Source: Alicyclobacillus sp.
GTDB lineage: Bacteria > Bacillota > Bacilli > Alicyclobacillales > Alicyclobacillaceae
Assembly: GCA_023511295.1 (NCBI GenBank)
Contig: JAIMBT010000001.1
Location: forward strand, 124,001 to 188,000
Reading direction: 5' to 3'
Length of the DNA stretch: 64,000 nucleotides
Part shown: positions 14,204 to 21,123 of the stretch, piece by piece
Layout of the letters: the number at the start of each line of letters is the position of its first letter
Numbering within the stretch: position 1 is the first letter of the stretch
The notes under the pieces: generated by a model
Databases searched by the model: none
Told to the model about the DNA's origin: nothing
Seen by the model: the letters and a program-made list of their open reading frames with translations, nothing else
Program-made: the position numbers and the translations under genes

Positions 14204-14872
14204 ATGCTGGCGCTCGTCATCACCGCTTTTGGAATGGGGTTCGTCTACAGCGCGGCGCCAGGGGCGGTCAACACTGAAGCGCTGAGAAGAGGGCTGCAAA
14301 GAGGATTTGTGCCGGCTTTTTTGGTGCAAGTTGGCGCCTTGATTGGAGATCTCATGTGGGCTGGGATTGGTTTGACAGGCGTGGCGCTGGTGTTTCGGTT
14401 TTGGCCCGTTCAGGTCATTCTTGGAATCGCTGGTGTGGCGTTTCTGCTTCGGATGGCCTGGCTGTCTTTTCTGGATGCTCGGAAATCCATCGCTTGGACC
14501 ACGGACGCCAAGCAGCGGGAGCAACGGCATTTCGTCACTGGGATGATCTTCTCTGTCGCGAACCCGTTTGGCTTCGCGTTTTGGGGCGGGATTGGCGGAA
14601 GTTTTGCCACGCAGATGGCCAGTCTGTCGCTCATCGATAAGTTAGCCACTTTGTTTGTCGGCTTTGCCGTCGGGGCCTTCGCGTGGTGTATCGGCATTTC
14701 CGCGTTGGTCGGATGGTCGCGCCAATTTGTGGGTCCTAAGGTGTTGCGCGGTGTGTATACCGTGTCGAGTCTGGCGATGGCCTACTTCGCGCTGGAAATG
14801 TTGTGGACACTCGTCCACCACACGCTCTACCCTCTGTTTGTACATCGTTGGCGGTTTCGGGCGTCCTCGTAG
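14204..14872 (+). CDS. LysE/RhtB-family amino-acid exporter
   Basis: A 222-residue inner-membrane exporter with about six hydrophobic segments. The N-terminal signature MGFVYSAAPGAVNTEALRRG matches the LysE family motif around the first helix, where a conserved proline-glycine stretch precedes an N or T. The ATG lies 10 bases after CGGAGGTGG. The transported compound cannot be told from sequence. It follows the PaiB gene closely, on the same strand. Confidence 0.8.
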   Translation: MLALVITAFGMGFVYSAAPGAVNTEALRRGLQRGFVPAFLVQVGALIGDLMWAGIGLTGVALVFRFWPVQVILGIAGVAFLLRMAWLSFLDARKSIAWTTDAKQREQRHFVTGMIFSVANPFGFAFWGGIGGSFATQMASLSLIDKLATLFVGFAVGAFAWCIGISALVGWSRQFVGPKVLRGVYTVSSLAMAYFALEMLWTLVHHTLYPLFVHRWRFRASS

Positions 14873-14930
14873 AAGTGGCTGATGGTGGCTGTCCGTCACC
14901 GGTTGAGGAGTTTTAGGGACATCCCAAACG

Positions 14931-15116
14931 GTGGTCGGGCGCAATTCGTACCCGGAGCTGTTCCAGGTTTCGCGCGTCGATTTTGGTGACTACGATGCCG
15001 TCATTGACAACGTGGCGTACACCCCGGAAGACTGCCGAATGCTCCTCGAGTCTTTACGGGGTCGTATGCGCCACTACTTGGACGCGTTCTACCAGCATGC
15101 GGCGCCAGGCTGGTAA
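14931..15116 (+). CDS. Possible small protein (61 aa), unrecognised
   Basis: A GTG-started frame of 61 residues has an acidic, protein-like composition (VDFGDYDAVIDNVAYTPEDC) and ends HAAPGW. An AGGGAC site lies about 10 bases upstream. I do not recognise it; it may be a genuine small gene or the remnant of a larger one. It fills the gap between the LysE exporter and the converging MgtC-like gene. Confidence 0.35.
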   Translation: MVGRNSYPELFQVSRVDFGDYDAVIDNVAYTPEDCRMLLESLRGRMRHYLDAFYQHAAPGW

Positions 15117-15157
15117 ACGTCCAGAGCACAAGAACTCACCTGGCAACGTCGCCTACG

Positions 15158-15838
15158 TTAAGACTCTGCACCAAACGCCACCTGCTCGACGCCGTCAATC
15201 TCGGCAACGCGTTCGACCACGCGCGCCATGCTGACGGCCTGCTTCTGAAACCGCAGGTACAGCTCGATTTCCATGACCTCTCGCTCTTCGTCGGCCCGTT
15301 CCACAGAGACCTGTTCGATGCTGAGACCCAACTGTTCGAGCTCAGCACTCAGTCTGCCAATCAACCCCGGCTTGTCGTGCGCCGTGACGAGGATTGGCCG
15401 GATGTTTCGAATAAAGCGCTGTTCCAGCGGCTTGAGCGCGATGAACCCAACCAGGACGAGGATGGTGCACGCGATGCCAATCATGTATTGGCCCGCCCCC
15501 ACGGCGAGGCCAATTCCTGCTGTCGTCCACACGCCTGCCGCCGTCGTCAGTCCGCGGATGGCATTTCTGCGGAAGATGATGACACCCGCGCCGAGGAAGC
15601 CGATCCCGCTGACGACCTGAGCAGCGATTCGACTCGGGTCGAGGACGGCAGTGTGGCCGTCGATAATATCCGCAAACGCATACTTCGAGACAATCATGAT
15701 GAGGGCACTCCCCACGGCCACGACGAAGTGCGTCCGAACGCCCGCCTGCTTGTAGTGGGCCTTCCGCTCAAAGCCGATGGTTGCTCCCAGTATGCCGGAG
15801 ACGACCAAGCGCAAGATGAACTCCCAGTTCTGACCCAC
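15158..15838 (-). CDS. MgtC/SapB-family membrane protein
   Basis: MgtC-family proteins are inner-membrane proteins linked to magnesium limitation and control of ATP synthase. The 226 residues carry the conserved block GILGATIGFERKAHYKQAGV near the start, VVSGIGFLGAGVI and GLTTAAGVWTTAGIGLAVG. A soluble C-terminal ACT-like domain runs from ILVTAHDKPGLIGRL onward. GTG 15838 gives the usual start just before NWEFILRL; an upstream ATG at 15874 in the same frame has no ribosome site. Confidence 0.85.
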   Translation of the reverse strand: MGQNWEFILRLVVSGILGATIGFERKAHYKQAGVRTHFVVAVGSALIMIVSKYAFADIIDGHTAVLDPSRIAAQVVSGIGFLGAGVIIFRRNAIRGLTTAAGVWTTAGIGLAVGAGQYMIGIACTILVLVGFIALKPLEQRFIRNIRPILVTAHDKPGLIGRLSAELEQLGLSIEQVSVERADEEREVMEIELYLRFQKQAVSMARVVERVAEIDGVEQVAFGAES

Positions 15839-15966
15839 AGCATCACCCCACACAGCTCTTTGGCATCCCATCATAGCAAACTTCAGCGGAGATGGACACC
15901 AGCCGGGACGGGGGGACGGCCGCCGACATACCCTGCATCATCGCGCAAGGGGAGGAGGTGCGTGGC

Positions 15967-16089
15967 ATGTACGGATGCTTCGGAGGGTACACCCGCTGGG
16001 CGGTGGTGTTCCTCATCATCTTCGTGCTCTTCTTCCTGCTGGTACCGGGCTACGGTGCCGCCGCGGGTGCAGCTGCTCCCGCGTATTGA
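15967..16089 (+). CDS. Tiny membrane peptide, family A copy 1 (40 aa)
   Basis: MYGCFGGYTRWAVVFLIIFV begins a single membrane helix, then a Pro-Gly-Tyr and Ala-rich end. The length and Gly/Tyr start followed by one helix resemble the YjcZ/SscA small sporulation peptides of Bacillus, but this is a resemblance, not a proven family match. GGAGGAGGTG lies about 7 bases before the ATG. Two further copies lie at 16170 and 20932, with the core nearly identical even in DNA, so the group is under selection or recently duplicated. Confidence 0.7.
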   Translation: MYGCFGGYTRWAVVFLIIFVLFFLLVPGYGAAAGAAAPAY

Positions 16090-16169
16090 GGATGACGTGA
16101 CGTCGGCGCCCATCAACAGGTATCGAGTCGCTTTGATTGAACAACGTGCAGACAGGGAGGTTATGCAGC

Positions 16170-16295
16170 ATGTACGACGGCGGTGCTTTCGGAGGGTACA
16201 CCCGCTGGGCGGTGGTGTTCCTCATCATCTTCGTGTTGTTCATCCTGCTGGTTCCGTATTACACCACCACGTGCACGACCACCCCGGTGTATTGA
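16170..16295 (+). CDS. Tiny membrane peptide, family A copy 2 (41 aa)
   Basis: MYDGGAFGGYTRWAVVFLII leads one hydrophobic helix, then a Tyr/Thr tail TTTCTTTPVY that replaces the Ala-rich tail of copy 1. About 55 bases of the core are almost identical to copy 1, while the flanks differ. GGGAGG lies about 11 bases upstream of the ATG. It is directly followed by a strong hairpin and then the Gly/Tyr-rich gene, the same order as in the second cassette at 20.9 kb. Confidence 0.7.
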   Translation: MYDGGAFGGYTRWAVVFLIIFVLFILLVPYYTTTCTTTPVY

Positions 16296-16314
16296 TGGCG
16301 TGTATCGTGGAAGG

Positions 16315-16346
16315 AGGCTGCGGGTTCTCCCGCAGCCTATTCATTT
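16315..16346 (+). terminator. Perfect hairpin between the tiny peptide and the Gly/Tyr-rich gene
   Basis: AGGCTGCGGG-TTCT-CCCGCAGCCT is a perfect 10-bp stem with a 4-base loop, followed by ATTCATTT. It could be a partial terminator that lowers expression of the following gene relative to the peptide genes. Confidence 0.6.
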
Positions 16347-16364
16347 ACGGAGGGAGTGGACGCT

Positions 16365-16706
16365 GTGTGTACGAGGGCGGAGTGTGCGCGGTATATCGGA
16401 CAGTACGTGCGTTTCCAGACGACCTACGGTTACCACGAGGGGATTGTCGAAGGCGTTCGGGGGAATCGGGCCATCATCTTGTCGCCGCGCCGGTTCATTC
16501 CGCCGCAGTTGGCCAGTCAGTCGACGGAACTCGACGATGAACGCCGGCTGGACCTGGCACTGGCCTGGGGCCGCGGCTATGCGCCAGCCTACGGTGGGTA
16601 TGGTGGATATGGGGGATATGGGGGATACGGCGGTTACGGCTGGGGTTGGGGGCGTTGGGCCGTCTCCTTCCTCATTATCTACGCGCTGTGGGGGTTGTGG
16701 TGGTAG
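16365..16706 (+). CDS. Gly/Tyr-rich membrane-tailed protein, family B copy 1
   Basis: A 113-residue protein in three parts. The first is a cysteine-bearing N-terminus with a likely small beta-barrel (GQYVRFQTTYGYHEGIVEGV, then RAIILSPRRF). The second is an acidic helix (DDERRLDLALAWG) that leads into a GGY tandem repeat (about five units). The third is a hydrophobic end GRWAVSFLIIYALWGLWW. That end echoes the RWAVVFLII helix of the adjacent tiny peptides. GTG 16365 is preferred over GTG 16356 because GGAGGG is 10 bases upstream of the former. Its paralogue is at 21124. Function unknown; a spore-surface or envelope structural role is a guess. Confidence 0.7.
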   Translation: MCTRAECARYIGQYVRFQTTYGYHEGIVEGVRGNRAIILSPRRFIPPQLASQSTELDDERRLDLALAWGRGYAPAYGGYGGYGGYGGYGGYGWGWGRWAVSFLIIYALWGLWW

Positions 16707-16754
16707 TCGCCTGGCAGCCGAAGCGACGCACGCCGCCAGGGAATCAACCGTTCG

Positions 16755-16783
16755 ACGGAGGCGCCCAGCCGCGGCGCCTCCGT
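16755..16783. terminator. Hairpin between converging genes
   Basis: ACGGAGGCGCC pairs perfectly with GGCGCCTCCGT (11 bp, 7-base loop) between the converging family B copy 1 and the 63-aa reverse-strand gene. No T tract follows on either side, so it may act as a weak bidirectional terminator or as 3'-end protection. Confidence 0.5.
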
Positions 16784-16788
16784 CCACT

Positions 16789-16980
16789 TCAGCGGTGCCT
16801 CCAGCCCGTCGGGGGGTGATACGGCATCGGGCCAGGCGGCATCGGCGGGACAATGGGCGGATCAAACAGTCCGCGCCGCTTCGCACCGTTGTGTGCAAGT
16901 TTCAGCAGCTCCCGGACCTTCTCGTCCTGCGCGACGCTAAACGCAAGGGAGCCGAGCTTAATCACGGTGTCCAGTTTCAC
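16789..16980 (-). CDS. Small protein with Pro-rich tail (63 aa)
   Basis: A GTG-started small protein begins VKLDTVIKLGSLAFSVAQDE, a likely amphipathic helix, then VRELLKLAHNGAKRRG and a tail dominated by proline (PPIVPPMPPGP). AGGAGGTGAGCGGA directly before the GTG is a strong ribosome site. The frame stays open upstream, but residues there look non-coding. Family unknown. Confidence 0.6.
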   Translation of the reverse strand: MKLDTVIKLGSLAFSVAQDEKVRELLKLAHNGAKRRGLFDPPIVPPMPPGPMPYHPPTGWRHR

Positions 16981-17164
16981 TCCGCTCACCTCCTCACCAG
17001 CGCTTCCGACGTGGTCACTTTCAACGTATGGCAGTGCGTTCTGGCGATGGTTCGGACATTCACCACCGGGCGGTCGCGGAAATGGCTCGTCGCCTGTAGG
17101 AACGTCTCTCCGCCCGCTTCTGTACATAGGATGATGTTGGACAGGTCAGATCGGGAGGCGGGCG

Positions 17165-17788
17165 ATGCGAGACTTCTGGACCATTTTCGTACTCAGCGTG
17201 CTGACGAGCGTCGACAATGCCGTGATTGTCAGTGGGATTGCACGCCGATCTCGGTACAACCTCGTCCTGGTCGGCCTCCTCGCCGCATTGATTCTCTCGG
17301 CGCTGCGCACACCAATGGTACTTGGCGTGGTCTCGGTTCGACACCTAACCGGGCTTCGGCTTTGCCTGGGTATCGCCGTGCTGTGGGTTGCCGTTCGACT
17401 CTGCCGCGTAGAGCCGGATGCCCGCGACGAAATGTCCTTTGGCCGCCTGCTGACGGTGATTGTCGTGACCGACCTCGCGCTCAGCCTCGATACGGTCCTG
17501 GGCCTCGCGGTCGTGGCCCGGAACCCGCTCTTGGTATGGCTCGGTGTGGCGTGCAGTTTGCTGCCGCTGTACGCGCTCTTGCCGGTGTTCGCAGAGGTGA
17601 TGGAGCGCGTGTGGTGGATGCAGATCCTGACTGCCGGGTTCGTTGCAGAGTTGGGGATTGACTCCATCACGGACGATCCGCTCCTACCCCTTCACCTCTC
17701 GGGGCGGCCGGAGATCCTCGTTCGCGCAGCGGCCGCGGCTGTCACCATCGCCTACGGATTCTGGCGAGCCGGGCGGAGGCGCATTTGA
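17165..17788 (+). CDS. TerC-family integral membrane protein
   Basis: A 207-residue protein with about six hydrophobic helices. The N-terminal LTSVDNAVIVSGI matches the TerC/YjbE motif in which an acidic residue and asparagine sit in the first helix; a second copy of the pattern is VTDLALSLDTVLGL in helix four. Some TerC proteins serve manganese export or help metalated secreted enzymes. The ATG follows GGGAGGCGGGCG. No operon partner is evident. Confidence 0.75.
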   Translation: MRDFWTIFVLSVLTSVDNAVIVSGIARRSRYNLVLVGLLAALILSALRTPMVLGVVSVRHLTGLRLCLGIAVLWVAVRLCRVEPDARDEMSFGRLLTVIVVTDLALSLDTVLGLAVVARNPLLVWLGVACSLLPLYALLPVFAEVMERVWWMQILTAGFVAELGIDSITDDPLLPLHLSGRPEILVRAAAAAVTIAYGFWRAGRRRI

Positions 17789-17922
17789 CATCGCAGGGGA
17801 CGCACAATACGATAAAAGTGTAAGTAACCTACGGGTTCAAAGTGAACTCTTCCCCCGCTGGGATTGCGCACAGGTGCGGGCGGCAGCGCCGGGCCGACAC
17901 CACGATTGAAAGGAGCCCACCA

Positions 17923-18945
17923 ATGGCACACCTGTTTACCCCGTTTTCTTTGAAAGGCCTCGAGTTGAAGAACCGGATTGTCATGGCGCCGATGTGCCAG
18001 TACTCCGTGACTGCGAAGGACGGCAAGCCGAACGACTGGCATTACACCCACTACACCAGCCGCGCAGTTGGGGGTACCGGGCTCATCCTGATGGAGATGA
18101 CCAACGTCGAACCGGACGGGCGCATCACCGATTTCTGCTTGGGACTGTGGTCAGACGACCACATCCCGGCGTTTCAGCGGATCATCGAGGCGTGTCACCA
18201 CCACGATGCGAAGATTGGCATCCAGATTGCCCATGCCGGCCGGAAAGCGGAGGATGCGGCCGTGCCGGTGGCGCCGTCGCCGATTCGGTTTGAAGGTGCG
18301 CGGTACAAACAACCGCGGGAACTGTCGGTGGACGATATCCACCGGATTGTGGACGCGTATGGACAAGCGGCGCGGCGGGCGGTGGCGGCAGGCGCGGACA
18401 CGGTCGAGCTCCACGGCGCGCACGGGTACCTGATTCACCAATTTCAGTCGCGGTTGACCAACCAGCGCACAGACGTGTACGGTGATGACCTCTCGCGCTT
18501 CGGTGTCGAAGTCATTCAGGCGGTGAAGAGCGAGTTGCCATCGGACATGCCGCTGTTGATGCGCGTCTCCGCGGTGGAGTACGCGGACGGGGGGTACGGA
18601 ATCGACCATATCATCGACCTGTGCCGGAAGTACCGGGCAGCCGGCGTCGATATGTTTCACGTCAGCTCTGGCGGCGAGGGACGACCTGGCGCGCGGCGGC
18701 CGGGAAACTTCCCGGGTTACCAGGTGCCGTTTGCACGGGCGATTCGCGAGGCGCTGCAGGTGCCGGTGATTGCCGTCGGCATGCTCGAAGACTATCATCT
18801 AGCGGAATCCGTGGTGGCCAACCAGGACGCAGATCTGGTCGCGATTGCACGGGGCATGCTCCGCGACCCCTACTGGGCCATCCACGCGGCCCAGGCGCTC
18901 GGCGCGGAGTTCACGCCGCCGAAGCAGTACGCCCGCGCCTACTGA
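17923..18945 (+). CDS. namA: NADPH dehydrogenase NamA/YqjM (old yellow enzyme family)
   Basis: An FMN-dependent ene-reductase, classically YqjM-like, that reduces activated C=C bonds and nitro compounds and responds to oxidative or electrophile stress in relatives. At 340 residues it matches the family. Visible features are the redox-tuning cysteine and tyrosine in MAPMCQYSVT, the substrate-binding histidines in ELHGAHGYLIHQF, and the FMN phosphate region VGMLEDYHLAE with ARGMLRDPYW. The ATG follows AAAGGAGCCCACCA. It is monocistronic, with a clear terminator after it. Confidence 0.93.
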   Translation: MAHLFTPFSLKGLELKNRIVMAPMCQYSVTAKDGKPNDWHYTHYTSRAVGGTGLILMEMTNVEPDGRITDFCLGLWSDDHIPAFQRIIEACHHHDAKIGIQIAHAGRKAEDAAVPVAPSPIRFEGARYKQPRELSVDDIHRIVDAYGQAARRAVAAGADTVELHGAHGYLIHQFQSRLTNQRTDVYGDDLSRFGVEVIQAVKSELPSDMPLLMRVSAVEYADGGYGIDHIIDLCRKYRAAGVDMFHVSSGGEGRPGARRPGNFPGYQVPFARAIREALQVPVIAVGMLEDYHLAESVVANQDADLVAIARGMLRDPYWAIHAAQALGAEFTPPKQYARAY

Positions 18946-18982
18946 TCTCTCTGCGACCGTCTCCCGGCGCAGCCACGCAGCA

Positions 18983-19017
18983 GAAAACTCGGTCCCAGTA
19001 CGGGGCCGAGTTTTCTT
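18983..19017. terminator. Bidirectional terminator after namA
   Basis: GAAAACTCGG plus TCCC pairs with GGGG plus CCGAGTTTTC (14 pairs including one G-T) around a 5-base loop. It gives a T run after the stem on the plus strand (TTTTCTT) and on the minus strand through the A run. It serves namA and the converging holin-like gene. Confidence 0.85.
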
Positions 19018-19039
19018 ACGGTAGCCCTCCCGTATCCAC

Positions 19040-19432
19040 CTACGACGGCTGCGACGGCCGCTGCCCCGACGGTTCAGACGGCGCCTGCGCCGGCGGCGAC
19101 GACGGTATCACCGGCGGCGACTGAATCAGCGGTGGTGGCTCGGTCGGGAGCTGGACGGCTTTCGGCGTGGTCGACTGCGCCGCCGGACCGGCCCCGGAAT
19201 GGCCGTCCATCCCGCCGTTGGTGGGTGCGCTGCCTCCGCCCGACCCCGTTTTCTTGTCCTGCCGGATGTGGGTCATGATCACGCCAATCACGGTGATCAA
19301 CGCAGCCACGCCGTTGCCAATCGCGTCAATCTGCTGATCTGTGATGATGTTCACGCCGAACGCCTGCAAGATGAGTTTGACTGCGCCGAGGATGGCAATC
19401 GTCAGGGTCACGTAGTTGCGGTTTTGTCCCAT
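19040..19432 (-). CDS. Holin-like protein with long Pro/Ser-rich tail
   Basis: A 130-residue protein starts MGQNRNYVTLTIAILGAVKL and has two hydrophobic helices separated by ITDQQIDAIGNG, the arrangement of small phage phi-LC3-type holins. The second half is a low-complexity Gly, Ser, Pro tail (for example PPAQAPSEPSGQRPSQPS) that normal holins lack. GGAAAGGAGGACCGCG precedes the ATG. No lysin or other phage gene is nearby, so a domesticated envelope role is possible; the holin assignment is by resemblance only. Confidence 0.55.
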   Translation of the reverse strand: MGQNRNYVTLTIAILGAVKLILQAFGVNIITDQQIDAIGNGVAALITVIGVIMTHIRQDKKTGSGGGSAPTNGGMDGHSGAGPAAQSTTPKAVQLPTEPPPLIQSPPVIPSSPPAQAPSEPSGQRPSQPS

Positions 19433-19752
19433 CGCGGTCCTCCTTTCCCGGACCTTCGGTCCTCTCTTCAAAACATGCACGGTCCAAGCCAGATGTGAGG
19501 GACCGACGTCGCATCGGACAATAGTCGGCCGAGGTGCCCGCCATCGGTGCGGCCTGGATGCGGGGCCGCGAACGAACCGGCGCGAGCGAGCAAGGGACGC
19601 CTGCGCTCTGTACGAAACCGATTTCATGGCTGAATTTGCGCGTTGATGTGGCCAGATGGGGGACTATAATCGGGGTTGCAGATGGCGGGCGGCACGCGTC
19701 GTGCGCGCCTGAAACCTGCTCGGGACATTCCGTTTCGCGTGGAGGGTCATGG
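19433..19752. other. Divergent intergenic region
   Basis: These 320 bases separate the leftward holin-like gene from the rightward 135-aa gene. Only the plus-strand promoter at 19643-19670 is clear. A leftward promoter must lie here as well, but I see no strong match. No open frame here has a believable ribosome site. Confidence 0.5.
19643..19670 (+). promoter_or_regulatory. Sigma-A type promoter
   Basis: TTGATG, a 16-base spacer and a perfect TATAAT lie about 80 bases before the start of the 135-aa gene, which shares a transcription unit with the HD-domain gene. Confidence 0.65.
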
Positions 19753-20160
19753 ATGGCACAGATTTTTGCGGAGGGCGACACACGGGTTCAGTGCGAAGCG
19801 GACACCCTCGTCGTATCCTGCAAAGGAGAGACGATGTCTATCCCGGTGGGGCAGTTGGAGACCGTCACCGAGCTGTCACCCTGCGCGACGATGGGAAAAT
19901 TCCTCGACATGCGCGTCGTTGCCCTGAAATCGTCCACGGGTGCGATGATGTTGGTGCCCCTGTCCCGAGGGGGCGCGCATAAACTGCTCACCGCGCTCCA
20001 GCAACTCCGGCTGCAACGCGCCTTCTCGCGGCCAGTCGGCGCACACAGCACTGCAGGGGGAGCGGTTGAATCGTTGAACACGGCGCGGCCATCCGCGCTC
20101 GACTCGACGGACCGTCGCGGGACGGGAGGGATTCCAAACGGAACGCGCACCCCGATTTGA
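19753..20160 (+). CDS. Hypothetical protein upstream of the HD-domain gene (135 aa)
   Basis: The N-terminal half (residues 1-85) looks folded and beta-rich, with two cysteines (VQCEADTLVVSCKG), and ends with a helix KLLTALQQLRLQR. The remainder is low-complexity Ser/Thr/Gly/Pro and probably disordered. GGAGGG is 6 bases before the ATG. Its 3' end overlaps the HD-domain frame by 23 bases, which suggests the two are co-expressed. I do not recognise the family. Confidence 0.6.
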   Translation: MAQIFAEGDTRVQCEADTLVVSCKGETMSIPVGQLETVTELSPCATMGKFLDMRVVALKSSTGAMMLVPLSRGGAHKLLTALQQLRLQRAFSRPVGAHSTAGGAVESLNTARPSALDSTDRRGTGGIPNGTRTPI

Positions 20161-20776
20161 CTATCAACCCTACTGGGAGGCGGCAAGGGCGGCCTCCCTT
20201 TCTGATTCTGCGCACGACTTTCAGCACGTCGCGCGGGTATTCCGAAACGCCGAGGCGCTGCTCGCAGCGGAAGGCGGCCGCGCGCACGTGGTGCTCACGG
20301 CGGTGCTATTGCACGAATTGTTCAACTACCCGAAAGGTCACCCCCTGTCCAGCCGGTCGGGAGAGGTGTGCGCCGAACGCGCAGCCGCTGTCCTTTTGGC
20401 CAACGGTTTTCCGGAGCCAGATCAGCCGCTCGTACTGGCGTGCATCCGGGACCACAGCTTCTCGAAGGGAGTTCGGCCAGAGACGCTCGAAGGGCAGATT
20501 GTGCAGGATGCAGACCGCTTGGACGCCGTCGGTGCGATTGGGATTGCTCGGTGTTTCGCGACGTCGGCGGAGATGCGCCGGCCGTTTTACGACCCGGCCG
20601 ATCCATTTTGTTCCCAGCGTCCGCCCGACGACAAACGCTGGGGTGTCGATCACTTCTATACCAAACTGCTCCGGATTGCCGAACGCATGAACACGCCAAC
20701 CGGCCGACGTATGGCTGAGTCTCGAATTGCGTTCATGCGCGTCTACCTCGAACAACTGAGATCTGAACTGGGTTGA
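20138..20776 (+). CDS. HD-domain hydrolase (YedJ-like) with ACG in start position
   Basis: HD-superfamily metal-dependent phosphohydrolase, about 212 residues. Metal-binding elements seen are HDFQHVARV (first His), HELFNYPKGHP (the usual HD pair reads HE here), IRDHSFSKG, and the last Asp in QDADRLDAVGAIGIARCF. Homology-like sequence clearly starts near RFDYQPYWEA, yet that open frame contains no ATG, GTG or TTG before GTG 20288, which would delete the first metal-binding His. An ACG at 20138 sits 7 bases after GGGAGGG, exactly where an ATG would be expected. I annotate from there: either non-AUG initiation or a start-codon point change. Confidence 0.7.
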   Translation, partial: TERAPRFDYQPYWEAARAASLSDSAHDFQHVARVFRNAEALLAAEGGRAHVVLTAVLLHELFNYPKGHPLSSRSGEVCAERAAAVLLANGFPEPDQPLVLACIRDHSFSKGVRPETLEGQIVQDADRLDAVGAIGIARCFATSAEMRRPFYDPADPFCSQRPPDDKRWGVDHFYTKLLRIAERMNTPTGRRMAESRIAFMRVYLEQLRSELG

Positions 20777-20931
20777 ACGCCTTGAGAGCTGAGGGCAGGA
20801 GCCGACTGCAGCCGGGACAAAACGCCTGGTTCGAACGCCGCTTTTCCGCCGGATGCGGGCGAGTATCGTGCCCTCGTCCGGCGTCGCTGTGTACTGTGCA
20901 GTATCCGGTGTTCAGAAGGGAGGCGCGTACG

Positions 20932-21039
20932 ATGTATGGAGTATTTGGCGGATACACCCGGTGGGCGGTGGTGTTCCTGATCATCTTCGTCCTGTTCTTC
21001 CTGCTGGTTCCGGGCTACGGCGCGGGCGCAGCCTACTAA
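20932..21039 (+). CDS. Tiny membrane peptide, family A copy 3 (35 aa)
   Basis: MYGVFGGYTRWAVVFLIIFV starts one helix, then LLVPGYGAGAAY. Protein identity to copy 1 is nearly complete, while the DNA shows several silent changes (for example GGA to GGC and CGC to CGG). This indicates selection on the peptide rather than a very recent copy event. AAGGGAGG lies about 9 bases before the ATG. It opens the second peptide plus Gly/Tyr-rich cassette. Confidence 0.72.
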   Translation: MYGVFGGYTRWAVVFLIIFVLFFLLVPGYGAGAAY

Positions 21040-21056
21040 TCGGCGACCATTCCATC

Positions 21057-21098
21057 TGACAAACGGCGGCTCCCTCCTCCTGTTGCCGCCGTTTGTCA
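21057..21098 (+). terminator. Long perfect hairpin inside the second cassette
   Basis: A 14-bp perfect stem (TGACAAACGGCGGC with its complement) around a 14-base pyrimidine-rich loop lies between the tiny peptide and the Gly/Tyr-rich gene. It is in the same place as the hairpin of the first cassette, but with unrelated sequence. No T tract follows, so it may modulate message stability or ribosome access rather than stop transcription. Confidence 0.5.
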
Positions 21099-21123
21099 AC
21101 CTTGTGGAAGGGAGGGTTTGCGG

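Noticed and set aside
16594-16640. The GGT/GGA-rich repeat as a CRISPR or DNA-level repeat element
   Set aside because: The units are 9 bases, in frame, and encode Gly-Gly-Tyr repeats inside a protein gene. No spacers exist. No CRISPR array was seen anywhere in the window.
20147-20165. A prfB-like +1 frameshift (ATT TGA C) joining the 135-aa gene to the HD-domain frame
   Set aside because: The stop context is suggestive and the HD frame is +1, but the upstream Shine-Dalgarno is too far from the slip site and fits initiation at ACG 20138 better. The end of the first gene is low-complexity, so a fusion is not needed.
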